Source: Dipteris shenzhenensis | Taxonomy: Eukaryota; Polypodiophyta; Polypodiopsida; Gleicheniales | Direction: 5' to 3' (one strand) | Assembly: GCA_047967505.1 (NCBI GenBank) | Contig: CM106538.1 | Length of the DNA: 64,000 nt | Part shown: positions 33,301 to 42,794 of the stretch, one piece after another | Layout of the letters: each line of letters opens with the position of its first letter | How positions within the stretch are numbered: the stretch's first letter is position 1 | Position numbers and translations under genes: made by a program | The notes under the pieces: generated by a model | Seen by the model: only the letters and a program-made list of their open reading frames with translations | Database searches by the model: none | What the model was told of the DNA's origin: nothing

Positions 33301-33871
33301 GTGGCCCTAGCTGATCAACTGGTTCAAGAAATGCAAGACATTCTACTGCAAGTCAGGGATCATATGCTTTCAAGCGCAAGAGCGGTATCAACGGTCTGCC
33401 AACAAACATAGACGTCACCTGGAATTTAACACTGGTGACATGGTGCTATTATTTGTAGCCCCTCATCGCTATAAGACGGTTAAGTCTGTGTTTCCTAAGT
33501 TGCGACCAAGATACTATGGACCTTTCCGGATCATCAAGAAAAATTCACCTTTAAGTTACAAATTGGAATTACCACCATCATGGGGTAAAATCCATCCAAC
33601 ATTTCATATTTCTTGGCTAAAGACGTACATTCCAGGCGATGAAGCAGTTCCTCCTGCAGGTGATTATGTCCCAGAAATTGAAGACGATTATGTTCTCCTT
33701 ATTCCTGAGCGTATTCTGGACCATCGACAGCGAGAGACTCGACATCGACTTATCACGGAATTCCTTGTTCTTTGGCGAGATCTGGACGACTCCGACGCTA
33801 CTTGGCAGTCTGATGAAGACTTACAGCAGTACCCTGATCTTTTACAGCAGTATTTTCAGAATCTACCATGA
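30385..33871 (+). pseudogene. Gypsy B pol (protease, RT, RNase H, integrase, chromodomain)
   Basis: In order: retropepsin ([20 protein letters not shown]), reverse transcriptase ([44 protein letters not shown]), RNase H (MTDASDIATGAVL, TDHHSLKYI), integrase zinc motif (HPGINKTYRLL ... CLSCQQ), DDE core (SMDFITTLP, ISDRDPKFTSHFW, HPESDGQTERGNQ) and a C-terminal chromodomain-like end (PERILDHRQRETRHRL ... DATWQSD). TGA at 31783-31785 interrupts the RT-RNase H junction, where relatives have Arg (CGA to TGA fits methyl-C decay). A frameshift near 33365 puts the last 170 codons in another frame. All catalytic residues I can see are kept. Confidence 0.92.
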
Positions 33872-33927
33872 TATTTTCTACATCAGTTCATTATCTCCAC
33901 CAGGGTCTTCTTTTGAGTGGGAGGGGA

Positions 33928-34358
33928 TGTCACGATCTGTGACGTATTCCTTTCTCTATTTCTAGACTTATGGATGGTTTAATGAATGGACACTTGTGGA
34001 AGGGTATGCCCTTTCGACGGGACACTTGCCCTTTCGACGGGACACTTCCTAATGAGGCATAACCTTTCACAAGAGACATTCTAATGAAGAGACATTCCTA
34101 TTGTAATGTACCCTCTCATCAAGGGTCACACCCTTCACAAGGGGTACACACCTCTTCATGCACATATCCTTTGGAGTACACACCTTTTCATGTGTGACTC
34201 TTCACTCTCTATATAAGAGAGGCCAAATTGTAGGGATGACAATCACATCCACCCTACAGACATTCAAGCAATATAATTATTCCTTGCTCTCTGCTATCTC
34301 AGTCTCTTTTCTGTTCCTTAGCACAGTTCTAAATATAGTAAATCTAGGATTTCTTACA
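33928..34358 (+). repeat. Gypsy B 3' LTR
   Basis: 431 bp. It is identical to the 5' LTR except for two C/T differences and a 20-bp tandem duplication of 'gccctttcgacgggacactt' near 34008-34047. TATATAA lies at 34210-34216. TSD CTGTC follows at 34359-34363. The purine tract GAGTGGGAGGGGA (33915-33927) precedes it. Confidence 0.93.
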
Positions 34359-34363
34359 CTGTC

Positions 34364-35170
34364 TATGAAAGTAGATCATCAACCGACTAAATCGAGAAGA
34401 AAAAAAAAACACGAAACTGATGGAGTTCAAAGAGAGCTCCCTGGTCATCAACGGTTTTGTCACAGCCTGCTTGGTTCCATGCAGATCCCGCCAACAGAAG
34501 TCTGCAGTCACAGCTTACGTGCTTGTTGTCCAAATTCGGAGTACGTGGACAGCTGTCCGTCGACTAGTGCTCCACGCTATTCTGCGTCGCCTCTGCGCTC
34601 CTAACCTGTCGTCCGCCTCAGAACTCGACGATCACGCTCCGCGTTATAGGCCTCCACGTTCACGAATCACCACCGTACGTCCATCTATCGCAGGTCAGCA
34701 GTAGCCGAATGCCCCACGCTCATAGCACCTTCCCTTGGGCTTTCCGTTGATCTGCGTCAGTCACAGACTATCAACGTCGAGGGTCTCCCTAATTCCCGAG
34801 TTCCTATTATGCCCCCCCTTCCGTTGTAGTTACGGGAGCGCCAACAGCCCCCTTTCCGTCGTAGTTACGAGAGCGCCAACAGCTATACGTCCATCCAACC
34901 TGAGTTTCACACCTGCTGTCTGTCGTTACGGGCAGCCAACAGCCACCCCTCAGCACCTACGCTCCACGCTACAGTTCGTCGTCAATCAGCGTCGATCCCG
35001 TCAGGGAATCAACCTCGCGTTGTCAGTCACTAGGGCGGTCCAGGCCTGCAACTCGAGCTCACGCTGCCCTACTCATCCCGTTCGTCTAGCTTCGTGGTGA
35101 CAGTGCGGGATGACCACCTCTCAAAATCGTCCGTCGTCGTCGTGCAGTCCCCTCCAATTCGTAGCCTTAG
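34364..35170 (-). other. Gypsy A 5' leader
   Basis: This is leader DNA between the primer site and the gypsy B insertion. No credible frame was seen. At about 34818-34945 there are three diverged copies of a unit of about 36 bp that includes 'gttacgggagcgccaacagc' or close variants. Confidence 0.55.
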
Positions 35171-35182
35171 GCTCTGATACCA
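35171..35182 (-). promoter_or_regulatory. Primer binding site, initiator tRNA-Met type (gypsy A)
   Basis: Plus strand GCTCTGATACCA, two bases inside the 5' LTR. It matches the initiator tRNA-Met site also used by copia F, gypsy B and copia E. Confidence 0.85.
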
Positions 35183-35184
35183 AA

Positions 35185-35639
35185 TGTAACACACTAACTA
35201 TTCCTACTGCAGATCACAGGAGCAGCACCATGGATATCCTCCCAGCCAACCTTGCTGAAGCTAACGAGCAGACAGAGAATTCCGATAAAAAAAGCTACGT
35301 GAAAATCCAACTTCTCTTCTCTCTCTAGCCTCAACAAGCCCCATCTCCCTAGATGGATCTAGATGCCACATGTCATCCATATAGGGCCTTCCTAATGCAA
35401 CATTTCACCCCTCTCTTGGGATGCATTAAATCCTTTGCCCCTAGGCACATTCTTTGCATTAGGCCCTTAGCCTTAGATCCACCTAGTCTGGTGCTATCAA
35501 CCCTCACCCAGGACCTTGACATTTATTCCCTCCCGATCATTTACATGAAGCGCAAACAAATATATTACAAAGATAGATCCTTTAAGGGAAATGTCGACTG
35601 ATTCTTTCGAGGTCATGCTACCTCGGCTAGAGCGTAACA
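35185..35639 (-). repeat. Gypsy A 5' LTR
   Basis: 455 bp, starting TGTAACACACTAAC and ending GCGTAACA on the plus strand. TSD TCAAG lies at 35640-35644. The primer binding site (minus strand TGGTATCAGAGC) is at 35171-35182, just inside. Confidence 0.92.
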
Positions 35640-35644
35640 TCAAG

Positions 35645-37441
35645 TCCGTTGACAAACTCTGCAAGCCAATCCCACAAAGGCCAACCTTAGCTTCATCCTT
35701 AAGAATGCAGAGAGTAAAGCAGTAATTGAGGCCCAAACACTCTACCTTACCTGTGCATAGGACAAGGGCCAATGAACAAGCGGACATTTGGGGAGGAAGC
35801 CTAGACCATTTTGAAAAGTCGAAGGGTCACTCAATGAGGAGTGTTTGCAACCAAGGGTGACACCAAAACCAACCTCGATATTCCAAGCTCAATAACACAC
35901 AAACTGTTGGGGTAGATCGCCAATTGTTCCACTTGTAAGCCCTTGATTGAGGAAAGCACAAGGACATGAAGCCTGCATAGGATTGGGGGTTCATAGGAGC
36001 TGTCATGTGAGCATGAGAGAAAGATGCTACATGGGCACATCTGGGACGAAAGGAACACCACTCCAGCAGCCGTATGGTCGTATGGTCAAACACAAAGGCT
36101 CCATATGGGTACCAAAAAGGGTCATGATTTATCTATTTGTAGGACAGCATGCTGCATCTGAGGTACCTGAGATGTTCTTCTTCAGGGCTCACAGAGTCTC
36201 ATTTAGGCTCAATGATCATCATCGTACTTGTGAGGGACATAATTCAGTCCTTGGGTATATTTAGCATGATTGAAAAATGAACCCTAACTTAGGTGCCAAT
36301 TGAACTCTGTTCATATCTTTGTGTCTATGAACTTCAGTCTATACGAAACCTATCCTGGACCTTTCATGTTGACCTAGCTAGGTACAAACTAACGTTAGTT
36401 GGTTGGGGTATAACAATTTCCCTTTGTTTTTTTGAAACAGAAAATCTTGCATGAGATAAAGCATGAAAGGAAACACCCAAATCTTATACCAAGATCCCCT
36501 GGTATTGTTTTAGAAAAATAAAAGTATACGTAGGCTTGCGATTATGCAGTGATATGTACCCAGTGATGATGTCAATGGAATTTCTCATAATAGGATGATT
36601 CACAATTTATATGAAAATCAAGGAAGGTAAGCCCCTCCTTGTCCTCAGCAGTAGCAGTTGCAAAGCAAGAGGCTTGCTGTGGTTATGGGCCCTGCCACCT
36701 AACTGAAGAGCAAGGTTTTACAATAGGAAGTTTGGGAGAGTGGGGTGAGGGAGCGTGGAGCAGGACCATGTAGCCACTCGTGATGCTGCTTCCCTCCAGG
36801 TATAGCAGTTGGAAGCTCGATCACAATGATTAGCTGGTGATAGTGTCAAGTTGAAGTGACTGATCGACATGGATGATTTCATTTTAAGAAGATAGCCCTG
36901 TCACTCACAAAGCTCTATGGTCATGACCTATCATTTTATACTTCATTCTTTAAAATGAAAATTCCTTAGGTTCAGCTTAACAAGTTTCAAGGAATAGTTT
37001 TTTATTAATTGTGGACCACAGAGTTGAAAAACAAGAATGTCTTTAGATCATATCTTGTGAACCATACTGCAGCACAAAGGTCTGGGTCTATGGATTTGGA
37101 TGTGGAAAGATTTGAGCCTTTTTTGCATCAACTGGTGCTCAAGACCTAAAGTGATACAATCCTGACATGTAAAGTAAATGGAGAGCTTAATGGAGTCAAA
37201 CGACTATGAAACAAAGGAAATGGAGAGGTTAATTGAGTCAAACGGCTAGCGGATGTTATATTGCACCTTGAAGCAATGAATATAATATATATTCTCAGCA
37301 ACTTATGTAGACTTTGTAATACAATATTGCTAAGTCAATTCAGTTTTTTGTTAGCATTGATAATTTCTGATAAATTTCTTAGTTTTGTAACAGTCAGTTT
37401 GTTTTATGTGCTATTATTGAGCAAAGTTCCCTTGGCTTCAG
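35645..37441. other. Intron DNA right of the transposon nest
   Basis: No supported gene. The first 400 bases continue the decayed retroelement DNA seen left of gypsy A, since the TCAAG duplication joins them. The rest is AT-rich and single-copy in appearance, ending in the T-rich stretch and CAG acceptor at 37441. Confidence 0.4.
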
Positions 37442-37549
37442 GGCAGCAATGAAGAAGGCCATGATAATGGTACTTTGATGACAGCGTTATCACAAGCAGG
37501 ACTTCATTCAGGAAAGAACATAAGGGTTCAAGTCTTTAGTCCACGCACA
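37442..37549 (+). CDS. Host exon: BtuF-like domain, continuation after a giant intron
   Basis: This is a 36-codon exon, phase 0 at both ends, after CTTCAG ending at 37441 and before GTAAGT at 37550. It encodes GSNEEGHDNGTLMTALSQAG and ends in VQVFSPRT, resembling the VVSLxPRTLEDV stretch that follows the ligand loop in BtuF-like proteins. Neither neighbouring frame nor any mobile element explains it. It is the only candidate on the far side of the transposon nest, so its membership in the gene is inferred from phase, order and motif. The protein must continue beyond it. Confidence 0.6.
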
Positions 37550-38284
37550 GTAAGTACTGATTTCTTATGAAAACGATTTAGTGCAGTGCAAATTTCAGGG
37601 CTCTGTGTTCAATTGCCTTCTTGCCTCCACCGATAGTTTTTCTTTCTGCTCTCTTGTTGAATTTCTTAATTGGAGTTCCAGGTTGCAGGATGTATTTTGA
37701 GCCTAATCACAGACAGTCTTAATACTTCTATATATTTTCCTTTTCCATGAAAAGATCCTGCCATTTTGTGAAGAGCTTAGAGGGAAATGCCTTTGCGTAA
37801 GCTGCTGTTCAAAAAAATAATAGCTCAAGCCCACATTGTGTGCCATGGTCAATGAGGTCACCTTTGTTCCATGTCCTCAAATAATGACTCGTGTGTGTCT
37901 GAATCTGTAGTGCACCCCTCCCACTTTTCAGAACAATTTTAAGCTTGAAGTCCTAGTTAGAAGTTGACTGTTCTGAGAAGAATAGTCAAAGCCTGTGAGC
38001 AGTACGCTTTTTAATGGGCTGCTTGTTGGACTACTGAGGCTCATTCAGGCGGAAAGTAGAATGGGAACTTTTGGACACATATGCAATGTCAATCAGCTGT
38101 ATGATGACCAAGTATGGATCAATTCTTTTTTCAATGTACTTAACTGATGTTGCATGCAGATTAACAATAAGATTAACAATAGACTAGGCTAAAAGACCTT
38201 GGAGAGAACACACGCCTTGGGCCTTAACCATGTGGCCTGAAGGATAACCTACTCAACTTGATGTACTTCACGCTGTGGGGTGTC
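37550..38284. other. Intron DNA after the last visible host exon
   Basis: Starts with GTAAGT at 37550. No further exon of the BtuF-like domain could be recognised here. Confidence 0.4.
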
Positions 38285-38300
38285 TCTGTGTATGTGTGTT

Positions 38301-38331
<31 letters not shown>
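38285..38331. repeat. Compound microsatellite (TG)n(AG)n
   Basis: An imperfect GT run followed directly by a perfect AG run, about 47 bp in all. Confidence 0.85.
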
Positions 38332-38332
<1 letters not shown>

Positions 38333-38339
38333 CAAAACC

Positions 38340-38696
38340 AAAGGCATTTCCCACTGTCTTTGCTTGAGATTCCCAGGTCATCGATTTGGGAAGTTTTTCT
38401 GGTTATTTGGCAGATTGACTCCGGCACAGGCCCAATATTCTCTCTTTCTTCATTGGGTCAGATTTTGGGCGTTTTGGACTATTTGGAAGCAGAGGAATCA
38501 GGTCTTCTTAGGCAATCCATTGCTTCAACTGTATGAGTTTTTTAGAGCATCATTACGGCAATCTCTGTATGATGCTTGTCATGAGAATGACTTAGATGTG
38601 TCTTCTTCAGAGGTGTTTTCCCACTGCTTTTGATTTTTCAGAATAGTCTATTTTCCAGGCTATTCTTTATAAATTCAGTGGTTTCACCAAAAAAAG
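38340..38696 (+). mobile_element. L1 LINE 3' end, 5'-truncated
   Basis: One frame has WAFWTIWKQRNQVFLGN-like sequence (starting near 38467). This resembles the (A)FW.IWK.RN(..)F(.) motif near the C-terminus of plant L1 ORF2. A stop follows at 38631 and then about 60 bp of 3' region ending in seven A residues (38687-38695). It differs from the L1 copies at 9990 and 51758, so it is a third LINE lineage. Confidence 0.5.
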
Positions 38697-38976
38697 TGTG
38701 TGAGAAAGAAAGAAAGAAAGAAATTTTATTAAAGTCTTCGGGAGACCGTGAAGGTCTATGAGACTAAAGATAACTAGTACAATGAGCATAACGGTGGCGG
38801 TCTCAAAATGGTCCGGCCAACCGTTTCTTCAAAAAAGTTATGGACGGTGTGTCTAGTCGTGGTGCAAAAAATGTGTATCTATCTCCAGATGATACAAAAA
38901 AATGGCACAAAAAAATGGAGCAGAAGGGGGGAGATACAAATATATATATATGCCTGTGGTGATCGTCAGAGGCCAA

Positions 38977-39898
38977 TCATAGAGGGCCCGTCAAATGGGA
39001 GGTCGAAAAACCCTGCGATGGATGATTGGCCTTTGACGTCACACTGCCTAGTCGAGCTCGGTTGTCGGGGGCGGCGGGAGGCCCTATGTTGAAGAACGAG
39101 AGCGACGGTGACCTCGGTAGGGCGTGCTGAGAGCATAGAAGGGATGTCATGGACCCGGATGTGTGAGTCTGTCCGCTGGCGTAGCTGTCGTGGCTCTGGC
39201 TCTCGCTCACGTCCGCGTCGTCGGCTAGACTGAGGAGAGGTATCCTGTGACTGGAAGAAATCAGTGATGGGTCGCTGAGTGTCCTCATGCTGTGTGGGCT
39301 GCGCATGCTGTCGTGCCTAGAGGGACGCATCTCGGTGGCGGGTGATCTCATGTAAGAAAGCGGCTAGGCACCGCTGGTCCGGAAACTGCAGCATGCGTGT
39401 GAGGGGGCCGAATCTGTCGCGGAATAGGCAGTGGTAAGCAAAGTGCTCCTCCGACTCGATCTCCTGCAGGTCGCAAAGTGGGCAAATGCGGTCCTCTCGT
39501 GGGATACCCTCTGTGCGTCCACTCTCGATCTGTAATCGGTGTGACGAAACCCTAAACTGGCCGAGTGAAATCCGGAGCGCATGCGGTAGATGAATCTGTG
39601 TATAGCCCGGGGGCGTGATGAAACCCTCATGTGAGATTTGGAGGCAGTGTCGGCGATAGCAATCGAGCTTCACAGGAAGCTCGGGATGAAGAAACCAAGT
39701 CCTCCAGGTGTGAAGCTGGAGCAGGTCCTCTCGGATGATCTGCTTGACCTCCTGGTCAGTGGGGGAGAAAGGGGATGGTGGAGCGCCGAGGTTATACTGA
39801 AAAGGAGGCAACCGGTCCATGTCGAGGCCCAGTCGGGTGAACCAACAGGAAAGGCGTCTATACCAACATCGCTGGTCCCCATCAGCGGATAAGGCCAT
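38977..39898 (-). pseudogene. LINE-A C-terminal zinc-binding region (copy 2)
   Basis: 39898-39317 contains REDRICPLCDLQEIESEEHF followed by AYHCLF, a Cys-x2-Cys...His...Cys arrangement typical after LINE reverse transcriptase, and ends in HEITRHRDASL. A frameshift leads to 39351-38977, a Ser/His/Arg-rich tail. It matches 6197-5539. Confidence 0.75.
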
Positions 39899-40210
39899 AG
39901 AGGAGGATAGGGCTAGCCAGGGTAGGCGGAAGCGACCGTCGGAAGAGGAGCTGAAGTCCCTGACCCTGTGTAGATAAGTGATAGCCTAGAAGGCCGCATC
40001 AAGCTGTACTGGTGAGGCGCCGAATTCTGCTAAGATGATCTGATGAGGTACCGATGGTTTGCTGCAGATCATCCGAGCAAACATTAGTATCTGTAGGCGC
40101 TCAACGCGTGCCCACTCTGTGTTTGAAAGGTCGACCCCCCACCATGGGCTGTCGTACATACCTGCTGGGCGGACCAAGGAATCAAAAAGAAGAGACTTGG
40201 TCCGCGGGTC

Positions 40211-41149
40211 CTAAAAGTGAGAGTGGTAACACTGTCGCTCCAGTTTGGCAAGAGCGGCATAGCCTCGGCTGATCCTGGCCTGCATGGCCGGGCGCATCGT
40301 GAAGATTGGGCCTGAGAATTTAACGCCCAGGTATGTATAAGAGTCGACTATCTCAACAGGGTCGTTGGCGAAGAGGAACTGCTCTCGGTGCATAGCGGGT
40401 CGGGAGGTGTTGAAGGTCATGATCTTGGTTTTCCCATGGTTGACCTTCAAGTCGTGGGTATCACAGAAGATCTGAAGTCCATCCAGGTGTCGCTGAAGAC
40501 CAGAAGCAAAGGAGGATAGTAGTACTACATCGTCTGTGTATAAGAGAATCTGGATGACAGCCTCCGCAAGAGAGCAGCTTGCACCTCCAAGTGTCCTGAT
40601 GGTGGTCTCGAGCTCGTCGATGTAGAGGCAAAATAGAGTCGGTGACAAGGGACATCCTTGTTTGACCCCTATAGTGCTCGTGATCTCTATGGTCCAGCTG
40701 GTACCAATCCTGACCCGGCCCGTCACCCTCTCATAGAGAGCTACTACCACCCATATAACCTCCGAGTCGTAACTTAACTCTTGCAAGCATTTGACAAGGC
40801 GGGCCCGAGGAACAGTGTCGAATGCCTTGCGGAAATCCACAAAGCAACAGTATATCCTCTGTCTCCTGTGTCTGGCCTCCTCAATGATTCCTCGAAGTGT
40901 GAAAATGTGATCGTAAGTCGAGTGATCCGTCGTGAAACCGGCCTGTCCAGATGCCCTGAGGCCTCGTATCTCTGCGCGAGTGCTGACCTCACCATCTAAC
41001 ACTGATGCATAGATCTTGGACATAACATGTCCAATCATGATGGTCTTGTAATTCCCTGGATCCATGGGATCTCCTGCTTTGTGGATGGGTGTGATAGTGT
41101 TCAGGGTCCAGGCTCTGGGGAATCCGTGGCAGACAGCTTCATTGAACAA
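40211..41149 (-). pseudogene. LINE-A reverse transcriptase (copy 2)
   Basis: 312 open codons. It has TLNTITPIHKAGDPMDP, NYKTIMIGHVMSKIYASVLD, QAGFTTDHSTYDHIF, CCFVDFRKAFDTVPR, GVKQGCPLSPTLF, QILLYTDDVVLLS and TYLGVKFSG, the standard seven reverse transcriptase blocks, with YTDD as the catalytic box. The FRKAFDTVPR and YTDD versions differ from plant L1 (FEKAYDRVDW, YADD). It is cut off at the N-terminus and stops soon after the thumb region. Confidence 0.9.
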
Positions 41150-41169
41150 CGTTGCTAGGATGGGGGCTA

Positions 41170-41838
41170 GAGTTTATTAACCTCTACGAAAGACCAAAGG
41201 GTCTATGAGGCTGAAAAGAAACTAATACAATGAAGCCTAAGGGTGGGGCCACTAAAATGGGTACCCCTACCCAAGGCTGGTGCCTGTAACGAGAAATAAA
41301 AGTAGTGTATCGTGCTAACGCTGCAAGGGAAACCCACAAAGGGGGCGCAAACACCAAGGAGAATCCTTCGGTTGTCTATCAATCGGTCAACTTTCCTTGA
41401 GTGGCTGGACCTGTGTATGCTGTCTGTTGGAGGACGACTGAGGAGAGACAAGAGGAGCTCGTTTGACAGTGGCTCCAGATCTGGCGAGGGCTGGCATTGA
41501 GAGAGAAAATTTGTGATTTAATGCTGCTATTGCTCGGCCTGTCTGGGTCCATCCCTCCTCTGTAGTCTCCGTGATGTGGCCCTTAGTGGCCTGTCTCCCC
41601 ACTCGAAGAGAGAGGATATGTTTGTGGCCCTCATGTGACTGTCCACTCGGGGTCGGATCTGGTGAGTTGTGTCCTGTAGATCTCTCTTGCGTCTGAACCC
41701 CTGCTGTCCCTGGCTCGGATCAACAAAAAAAATCCATGATCGTGCTGGCTGGTCCCTCATGTGCTGAGACCGTAACTGAACCTCAAATGCAGCTTCCAAT
41801 AAGCAAACCACAGCCCCTCTAGTTAATTCGCAACTCAA
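41170..41838 (-). mobile_element. Non-L1 LINE (family A), copy 3, 3' fragment
   Basis: The minus-strand frame 41838-41527 resembles the C-terminal tail of family A (IRPRVDSHMRATNISSLF), and the family 3' block is at 41172-41220. Unlike the other copies it has no AGAA tail, because it abuts copy 2 directly. Confidence 0.6.
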
Positions 41839-42560
41839 ATCCTTTGGAATAGGTGGCTGAAAACAAATTGCAGGACTTTATTGCAATAGAATTACTTTGT
41901 ACAACTGGCTCACAAAGGGAACAAATACAACTGCGAGCCTAGAGGCCCTTAATAGACTAGGCCAGCCAACTAGAAGCTTGTGCTTTCCAAAAGCTGGGCC
42001 TGCTTTTCTTGCCTAGAATATTTTCTCTAGAAAGCTAGGCTTTCTCTAAAGCAATTGTGTTATCCATTAAGGGGAGGCGCTTTTATACTTTCAACTCAAG
42101 TGGGCCCTTCACTTGTCTAGAACTTTTCCCCTAAAAAAGTGGGGGATTTAGAGAAAGTGCGTTATCCATAAAGGGGAGGCACTTTTATGCTTTCGGCTCA
42201 ACGGGGCCCTTCATTCCATGAGATGCCACTTGTCTTGTGTTTTTCCCCTAAAAAAGTAGGGGATATAAGCACTTTTCGAAGTCCTGACCTTGCACAAACA
42301 ATATCCAATACTTTGACCCATTAGAGGTTAGCAAAATGAATGTATTCTCGTTCTCGGCCTAATCCCAGTCCTTTGTGGGCATCCCCACGGTTCTCTTTTA
42401 CCTATGCAAAACAAAGTAAATAAAACTTATTCTATTTAGCCAAAGTCGACTTCCTTTGAGTGAAGTCAATCTAATAAAGTTCTCTCTTTATTTCGTAGGA
42501 GAATCACAAATGGGTGACATGCTCTCCTCTCTACTAGTATGAGCTGATTTGTGTCTCTAG
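41839..42560 (-). repeat. LTR-like block with duplicated promoter segment
   Basis: No protein. On the minus strand a segment with ATAAAAG(T/C)GCCTCCCC occurs twice with a period of about 101 bp (plus coordinates about 42057-42157 and 42158-42270). Each is preceded by 'cccctaaaaaag' (plus) and looks like a TATA-containing LTR promoter. The ends of the LTR could not be fixed. Confidence 0.4.
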
Positions 42561-42790
42561 GCACCAAGAAGGAAAGTAGGCACCCACCGCTGATCTAAAT
42601 ATCGACAAGAATGTCTAACTGGGCCGAAACCAGTATTGAAAAGACATTGGTGCCATCCATGGACCTCATAGTATAACGGGCATTTGAAAGCATGGCGATC
42701 CTCCGTCTCACTCTGCATATCACATAAAGTGTAAATCCGTCTCTCGCATGCGATACCCTCTGCTCATCTTGTCTCAAACCGTAGCAGAGA
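42561..42790 (-). mobile_element. Non-L1 LINE (family A), copy 5, small fragment
   Basis: The minus-strand reading has ERRIYTLCDMQSETEDRHAF and KCPLYYE, the zinc-binding motif of family A ORF2, with no other domain. The 3' end of copy 4 lies immediately to the right. Confidence 0.55.
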
Positions 42791-42794
42791 AAAG

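Larger units (their letters stand above)
26832..34358 (+). mobile_element. Ty3/gypsy chromovirus B, nested in gypsy A, young
   Basis: A 7.5 kb plus-strand element with LTRs 26832-27242 and 33928-34358, flanked by the exact duplication CTGTC (26827-26831 and 34359-34363). The layout is 5' LTR, primer site, a leader of about 1.3 kb, an extra frame (28587-29231), gag (29269-30366), pol (30385-33871), purine tract and 3' LTR. By eye the LTRs differ by two substitutions and one 20-bp duplication. Gag-pol is in one frame with three internal stops and one frameshift near the end. Confidence 0.95.
23007..35639 (-). mobile_element. Ty3/gypsy chromovirus A, deleted and interrupted
   Basis: The LTRs at 23007-23490 and 35185-35639 have matching TGTAACA...GTAACA-like ends and are flanked by the exact 5-bp duplication TCAAG (23002-23006 and 35640-35644). 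On the minus strand the order is primer site, leader, [gypsy B insertion 26832-34358], gag remnant with protease (26480-25668), N-terminal reverse transcriptase (25643-24996), integrase and chromodomain (25032-23503), purine tract (23491-23504) and 3' LTR. The capsid, the YxDD half of reverse transcriptase and RNase H are deleted. By eye the LTRs differ at about nine positions, more than those of gypsy B, consistent with the nesting order. Confidence 0.93.
4190..37441 (+). other. Giant intron of the host gene (about 33.25 kb)
   Basis: The donor GTAACA at 4190 and acceptor CAG ending at 37441 bound an intron made almost entirely of nested retroelements. About 1 kb at the left edge (4190-5214) and about 1.8 kb at the right edge (35645-37441) look like original intron DNA or very old remnants, with no coding sequence recognised. 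A short exon inside it cannot be excluded. Confidence 0.6.
398..37549 (+). other. Host gene (visible part): CobB/CbiA-like amidotransferase fused to BtuF-like domain
   Basis: This is the minimum extent of the only recognisable host gene. Nine exons with GT/AG borders and compatible phases at all eight junctions encode 589 codons. Domains in order are a class I glutamine-amidotransferase domain of the cobyrinate a,c-diamide synthase family (roughly residues 1-185 of the visible part), an Ala-rich then Ser/Arg-rich linker of about 270 residues, and a BtuF-like (COG0614-type) cobalamin-binding domain. In bacteria CobB/CbiA amidates cobyrinate with ammonia from glutamine, and BtuF binds cobalamin for an ABC importer. 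What a plant protein with both parts does is unknown. No mobile-element protein resembles it. The ends of the gene are outside the window. The family calls rest on motif recognition, not on a search. Confidence 0.75.
38700..41166 (-). mobile_element. Non-L1 LINE (family A), copy 2, 5'-truncated
   Basis: This is the best preserved family A copy. On the minus strand there is reverse transcriptase 41149-40211, an intermediate piece 40177-39986, a zinc-binding C-terminus 39898-39317, the C-terminal tail 39351-38977, the family 3' block (38725-38770) and an AGAA repeat tail (38703-38722). The 5' end stops abruptly near 41166 against the 3' end of copy 3. Confidence 0.82.

Noticed and set aside
36657-36715. 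Possible small host exon with several Cys codons between an AG and a GT
   Set aside because: The sequence does not match the expected CxVC spacing and the phase is uncertain, so it was not called.
38041-38200. Possible next exon of the BtuF-like domain
   Set aside because: An acceptor-like CAG is followed by an open stretch, but it has no family motif and no convincing donor.
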